From positions 1-9,368 of the forward strand of contig JAEYYZ010000055.1 of the NCBI GenBank assembly GCA_023428185.1: a DNA stretch of 9,368 nucleotides, written 5' to 3'. Source of the stretch: Actinomycetes bacterium (GTDB taxonomy: Bacteria > Actinomycetota > Actinomycetes > Actinomycetales > Demequinaceae). A model generated the notes under the pieces. It had not been told where the DNA came from. It was given only the letters and a program-made list of their open reading frames with translations, and made no database searches. Below, one piece after another: positions 6,092-9,368 of the stretch. Numbering within the stretch: position 1 is the stretch's first letter; each line of letters starts with the position of its first letter. Made by a program: the position numbers and the translations under genes.

Positions 6092-6115
6092 GACTGGAAC
6101 TTGAGGGGACAAACC

Positions 6116-6178
6116 ATGACCGATCCGCTACGCATCGTGCGCGCGAGCATAGACCCCCTGATGTGGGAGGCCGCGTGA
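6116..6178 (+). CDS. 20-residue mini-ORF coupled to the downstream membrane gene
   Basis: ATG at 6116 has a strong ribosome binding site, GAGGGGA, six bases upstream. It opens 20 codons beginning MTDPLRIV and ending DPLMWEAA. The TGA overlaps the GTG start of the next gene as GTGA. The peptide has no signal sequence, no membrane segment and no run of identical codons of the kind used in attenuators. I do not recognise it. It could be a leader that sets translation of the membrane gene, a small protein in its own right, or the remnant of an earlier N-terminus. The layout is plain in the sequence; expression is inferred. Confidence 0.5.
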   Translation: MTDPLRIVRASIDPLMWEAA

Positions 6179-6828
6179 GCGAGCAAGACCGGCAAGAGTG
6201 GGGAATCAACCGGCGGACTGCTCCGCCCACGGTGCGGCCCCTCGGCATAGAACCTCTCATCGCGGTCATCGGCACGGGCATCTACGCCGCATTCCAAGTC
6301 GCTCTGTGTGTCACAGGGTTGGTGCTCTTCAGCAACCAAGGCGCGTTGGGCGAGTCATGGGCGACTCTGGTCGTGATCGGGTTTTTCACTGCCGGCCCCA
6401 TCGGCTACTTCAGTCTGTGCGGCTGGATGACCGCCGTGCGAAGTCGCCTCCACGATGCGCGAATGACCACCCCAGGCGGGTGGACCATCTGGTTGTCATG
6501 GTTTATCCCGCTATATGGGTTCATCGGCCCGGCGATCGCCATGGGCAAGATCCGGCCGCCGCGGGCGCGCACGGATGAACTGATGGTGGGCGCGTGGTGG
6601 TTGACCTTCCTTGGCTATGTGATCGCGGATCGCGTAGTGAGTTCCGTCGACCTTGGCGATGCTCGCCGGGGCTGGCTCATCGCGATGATCGTGCTCATCA
6701 GCCTCTCGTATGCCGCACTGGTGCGGCTCATCAAGGACTATTCTGCTCACGCGCCGGGCCAGCCTGCGGTCACGAGAGGCACACCTCAGCACGAGTCAGC
6801 AACCGCGGAGTTGACCGAGGGCGCGTAA
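6175..6828 (+). CDS. DUF4328-like membrane protein
   Basis: The protein has 217 residues with a short polar N-terminus and five hydrophobic segments near residues 27-52, 62-84, 102-124, 138-155 and 166-185, then a polar C-terminal tail of about 30 residues. The third segment, GGWTIWLSWFIPLYGFIGPAI, resembles the Trp/Pro-rich signature of DUF4328 proteins (W..WFIP...P followed by a basic loop). These are common in actinobacteria and have no known function. I chose GTG at 6175 because GGGAGG lies four bases upstream and because it overlaps the mini-ORF stop; GTG at 6163 is less likely. It could be read through from ktrBA or from the promoter in ktrA. The family call rests on a short motif and topology only. 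Confidence 0.75.
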   Translation: MSEQDRQEWGINRRTAPPTVRPLGIEPLIAVIGTGIYAAFQVALCVTGLVLFSNQGALGESWATLVVIGFFTAGPIGYFSLCGWMTAVRSRLHDARMTTPGGWTIWLSWFIPLYGFIGPAIAMGKIRPPRARTDELMVGAWWLTFLGYVIADRVVSSVDLGDARRGWLIAMIVLISLSYAALVRLIKDYSAHAPGQPAVTRGTPQHESATAELTEGA

Positions 6829-6836
6829 AGAGCCAC

Positions 6837-6855
6837 TCACGGTGGGACACCGTGA
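6837..6855. terminator. Hairpin between convergent genes
   Basis: TCACGGTG, loop GGA and CACCGTGA form a perfect 8-bp stem in the 27 bases between the convergent stops. It has no U-run on either side, so it would be a non-canonical bidirectional terminator. Confidence 0.5.
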
Positions 6856-8109
6856 TCAGCGCAACCCCACTCGCTTCAGATACTCGTTAGCGAACATCCC
6901 TTGTGGGTCCAGGCGATCACACAGCGCCTTGGCGTCAGCAACCCGCGGATGCGCCGCTTCAATGGCCTCCGCGGACATTGAGTTGACCTTGCCCCAGTGG
7001 GGCCGCGGATGGAAGGGCGCGAGCGCCGCCTCCACCAGGACGTTGAGCTCGGCCACCGCCTCGGGTTCATTGCGCCACGTGAAATGGATGCACAAGGTGT
7101 CACGGTCATATGCCCCGCTGAGCCACAAGGGTTCCGCAGCTATCGTCCGCACTTCACTGACGTGCAAGTGCGGAGCAATGCGCTCACCCAAGCTGCGCAC
7201 CGCCTCCAAAGCAGCCGTAGCATCGGCAAAGGGCACAAAGTACTCCGTCTGAATCTCATCACCGTTACTGGGCGTGAAGTCCAAGCGGAAGTGCGGCAAG
7301 CGCTCAATCCACGGCCCCGGCTGACCCCGATGCGGTGTCAACGCGGCTGGGTCACCACCGGCCAGTTGCGTGGTGCCCATGTCTACTCGCCGGGAGCCCA
7401 TCCAGTCGCGAGGCAAAGTTGCGTCACGATCCGGCCGCGACTTCACCCATACTTGCTCGATGCTCGGCTCATCCCATGTGGTGAACACCGACACCGAGTA
7501 GGCGGCTCCCAGAATGGCTGCTGGGTCCTGGAGCAAGGCTTCCCAAGGCGTGGCTTTGTAGACGTGTTGGGCAATCTGGAAACTAGGCTCCACGTCAAGA
7601 GTGACGCGGGTGACGATGCCGTAGGCACCTAGTCCCACCACGAGTCCATCAAAGTCGGGCTCCCCGCGCTTGACCTTGTGGATTTCACCGTCTGCGCCCA
7701 CGAACTCAAGTGCCGCAACAGCCGCCGAAAGTGAGCGATTGCGCAGGCCCGAGCCGTGCGTTCCTGTGGCAATAGCGCCGCCCACCGAGATGTGCGGCAG
7801 CGACCCCACGTTGGCGAGCGCCCAGCCCAGCTCCTCCAGGCGTGGACCAAAATCGCCGTAGCGTGCGCCAGCGCCCACGGTAAAGGTCGCCTCGACCTCA
7901 TCCAGAACGCCATCAACCGGCAGTCCTGTCACGCTGACGAGAGTGCCTCCGGTGTCAGCAATGTCGTTAAACGAGTGCCTCGTGCCCAACGCCCGCACCT
8001 TGGCCCCCGCGCTGACGGCCTTGACCACGTCCTCAACTGAGCGGGCCTCCACAAGTTGCGCAGCCCCAAAGTGATGGGTACCAGCCCAGGTAGAACCAAC
8101 TTTGGTCAT
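6856..8109 (-). CDS. Alditol oxidase (FAD-dependent, AldO type)
   Basis: This 417-residue protein has nearly the length of Streptomyces AldO and resembles it end to end. Residues 1-170 are the VAO-type FAD domain. LGTRHSFNDI holds His45, at the position of the histidine covalently bound to FAD in AldO. SLPHISVGGAIATGTHGSG (103-121) is the flavin-binding stretch, with Ser103. The substrate domain keeps the AldO active site: Glu319 and Arg321 in SEVRT, Thr344 in HFTW, Lys374 in HWGKVN. The reaction is oxidation of terminal hydroxyls of polyols such as xylitol, sorbitol or glycerol to aldoses, with O2 reduced to H2O2. No signal peptide is seen, so it should be cytosolic. The ATG has AAGG only one base upstream, a poor site. 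It follows gdhA by 38 bp. Related sugar-lactone oxidases share the fold, but the active-site match favours alditol oxidase. Confidence 0.92.
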   Translation of the reverse strand: MTKVGSTWAGTHHFGAAQLVEARSVEDVVKAVSAGAKVRALGTRHSFNDIADTGGTLVSVTGLPVDGVLDEVEATFTVGAGARYGDFGPRLEELGWALANVGSLPHISVGGAIATGTHGSGLRNRSLSAAVAALEFVGADGEIHKVKRGEPDFDGLVVGLGAYGIVTRVTLDVEPSFQIAQHVYKATPWEALLQDPAAILGAAYSVSVFTTWDEPSIEQVWVKSRPDRDATLPRDWMGSRRVDMGTTQLAGGDPAALTPHRGQPGPWIERLPHFRLDFTPSNGDEIQTEYFVPFADATAALEAVRSLGERIAPHLHVSEVRTIAAEPLWLSGAYDRDTLCIHFTWRNEPEAVAELNVLVEAALAPFHPRPHWGKVNSMSAEAIEAAHPRVADAKALCDRLDPQGMFANEYLKRVGLR

Positions 8110-8147
8110 ACCTTGAGTGTGGCACTTTCACCACCGCGCGGGTAGTC

Positions 8148-9368
8148 CTAGATCACACCAAACGCGAGCATGGCATCGGCCACCTTGGTGAAGCCGGAGA
8201 TGTTGGCGCCCAGGACGTAGTTGTTGGGGCTGCCGTACTCCTCTGCGGTGTCGCGGCAACGGTCATGGATGTCGCGCATGATGATGCGCAAACGCTCCTC
8301 GGTGTACGCGAAGTTCCACGAATCCCGCGAGGCGTTTTGTTGCATCTCCAGCGCGCTCGTGGCCACACCACCCGCATTGGCGGCCTTGCCTGGCGCGAAC
8401 CGCACGCCCGCCTCCTGGAACGCGCGAACAGCCTCGGGCGTGCACGGCATGTTGGCGCCCTCTGCCACCACGGTGCAGCCGTTCTTGATGAGCGTTGCTG
8501 CGTCCGCTTCGGTCAGTTCGTTCTGGGTGGCACAAGGGAGGGCCACGTCGCACGGGACATCCCAAATGGTGCCGCCGTTGGCCATGTACCGCGCAGAACC
8601 CTTGACCTCATCAACATAGTCGGAGATGCGGCCGCGACGCGTGAGCTTGATGTCCTTGATGACCTGGAGGTCGATTCCTGCCTCGTCCACTACGTATCCC
8701 GCGGAGTCCGACATCGCCACCACGGTTCCGCCCAACTGGTGGACCTTCTCCGTGGCATAGATGGCCACGTTGCCCGACCCTGAAACGAGAACTCGCTTGC
8801 CTTCCAACGATTCGCCCGATGCTTTGAGGATCTCGTCCACAAAGAACACCGTGCCGTAACCCGTGGCCTCGGTGCGCACTTGCGATCCACCCCACGTGAT
8901 GCCCTTGCCCGTGAGCACTCCAGACTCGTAACGGTTGGTGATGCGCTTGTACTGGCCGAACAGGTAGCCAAGTTCGCGACCACCCACGCCGATGTCTCCG
9001 GCAGGCACATCCGTGTACTCACCGATGTGCCGGTACAGCTCGGTCATGAACGACTGGCAAAAACGCATGATCTCCGCGTCTGACTTGCCCTTGGGGTCGA
9101 AGTCAGAGCCACCTTTGCCGCCGCCAATAGGCATACCGGTGAGGGAGTTCTTGAAGATCTGTTCAAAACCCAAGAACTTGATGATGCCCAGGTAGACGCT
9201 GGGGTGGAACCGCAGGCCGCCCTTATACGGACCGAGCGCGGAGTTGAACTCGACGCGGAACCCGCGGTTGAGTTGCACCTGCCCAGCATCGTCCACCCAC
9301 GGCACCCGGAAGATGATCTGACGTTCGGGTTCGCAGACGCGGCGAATCACCTCGGCATCGGCGTACTT
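8148..9368 (-). CDS. gdhA: NADP-type glutamate dehydrogenase (N-terminus beyond right edge)
   Basis: The 406 visible residues cover nearly all of a hexameric small glutamate dehydrogenase. Lysine spacing matches the E. coli enzyme and implies about 43 residues missing at the N-terminus. In fragment numbering, GPYKGGLRFHPSV has the glutamate-binding Lys49, MPIGGGKGGSDFDPKG has Lys85, and PAGDIGVGGRE has the catalytic Asp125. The coenzyme domain opens with VLVSGSGNVA (194-202); GSGNVA is the form usual in NADP enzymes. It makes glutamate from 2-oxoglutarate and ammonium. The fragment ends cleanly at AFGVI and the stop. The downstream alditol oxidase gene is 38 bp away with no hairpin between, so the two may share a transcript. 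The gdhA promoter lies outside the window. Confidence 0.97.
   Translation of the reverse strand, partial: KYADAEVIRRVCEPERQIIFRVPWVDDAGQVQLNRGFRVEFNSALGPYKGGLRFHPSVYLGIIKFLGFEQIFKNSLTGMPIGGGKGGSDFDPKGKSDAEIMRFCQSFMTELYRHIGEYTDVPAGDIGVGGRELGYLFGQYKRITNRYESGVLTGKGITWGGSQVRTEATGYGTVFFVDEILKASGESLEGKRVLVSGSGNVAIYATEKVHQLGGTVVAMSDSAGYVVDEAGIDLQVIKDIKLTRRGRISDYVDEVKGSARYMANGGTIWDVPCDVALPCATQNELTEADAATLIKNGCTVVAEGANMPCTPEAVRAFQEAGVRFAPGKAANAGGVATSALEMQQNASRDSWNFAYTEERLRIIMRDIHDRCRDTAEEYGSPNNYVLGANISGFTKVADAMLAFGVI

Noticed and set aside
5441..6112. 223-codon leftward frame covering ktrA
   Set aside because: It mirrors ktrA, whose RCK motifs (GLGRFG, VDRD) are unmistakable on the plus strand; the mirror has no recognisable domain and no good ribosome binding site was seen.

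Overview
The window comes from the chromosome of a high-GC Gram-positive bacterium, class Actinomycetia. Codons are GC-rich, GTG and TTG starts are common, and the tiny actinobacterial ribosomal protein bS22 sits directly behind an excisionase-like HTH gene. The genus cannot be fixed from the sequence; a Micrococcales-type actinomycete is a guess. I see no mobile element, phage gene, CRISPR array, tRNA or rRNA. Most of the window is housekeeping or metabolic DNA.

Left part (1-3247). A leftward pair encodes a histidine phosphatase and a TlpA/ResA-type thioredoxin lipoprotein, joined by a 4-base GTGA overlap; the lipoprotein runs off the left edge. In many actinobacteria this pair opens the cytochrome c maturation cluster (ccdA, resB, ccsB), which would lie to the left. 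Next are a short glutaredoxin-like gene (leftward) and, divergently, a SerB-like HAD-IB phosphatase (rightward). The phosphatase overlaps tail to tail, by 47 bases, an unrecognised eight-helix membrane protein.

Middle (3248-4059). This stretch is mostly non-coding: a weak promoter, five and a half copies of a 16-bp tandem repeat, a terminator hairpin, the 32-codon bS22 gene, and the HTH gene with a very good ribosome binding site. The divergent interval to the right has a good promoter for the HTH gene and repeated CACTGTAG elements, two of them forming a dyad.

Right part (4060-9368). A Ktr-type potassium uptake operon comes first: ktrB (pore) overlaps ktrA (regulatory subunit, TTG start) by 8 bases. 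A promoter inside the end of ktrA then drives a 20-codon mini-ORF that is translationally coupled (GTGA) to a five-helix DUF4328-like membrane protein. After a convergent hairpin, two leftward genes encode an alditol oxidase with all AldO active-site residues and an NADP-type glutamate dehydrogenase whose N-terminus lies beyond the right edge. They are 38 bp apart with no terminator between them, so they are probably co-transcribed.

From memory, HTH-bS22, SerB-like HAD, glutaredoxin, phosphoglycerate mutase-like and TlpA genes occur in the same general order around Rv0500A-Rv0529 of Mycobacterium tuberculosis. The left half is therefore an ancestral neighbourhood, with the unknown membrane protein as an addition. 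The parts most worth a second look are small: the coupled mini-ORF, the 16-bp repeat array, the CACTGTAG elements and the unknown membrane protein.
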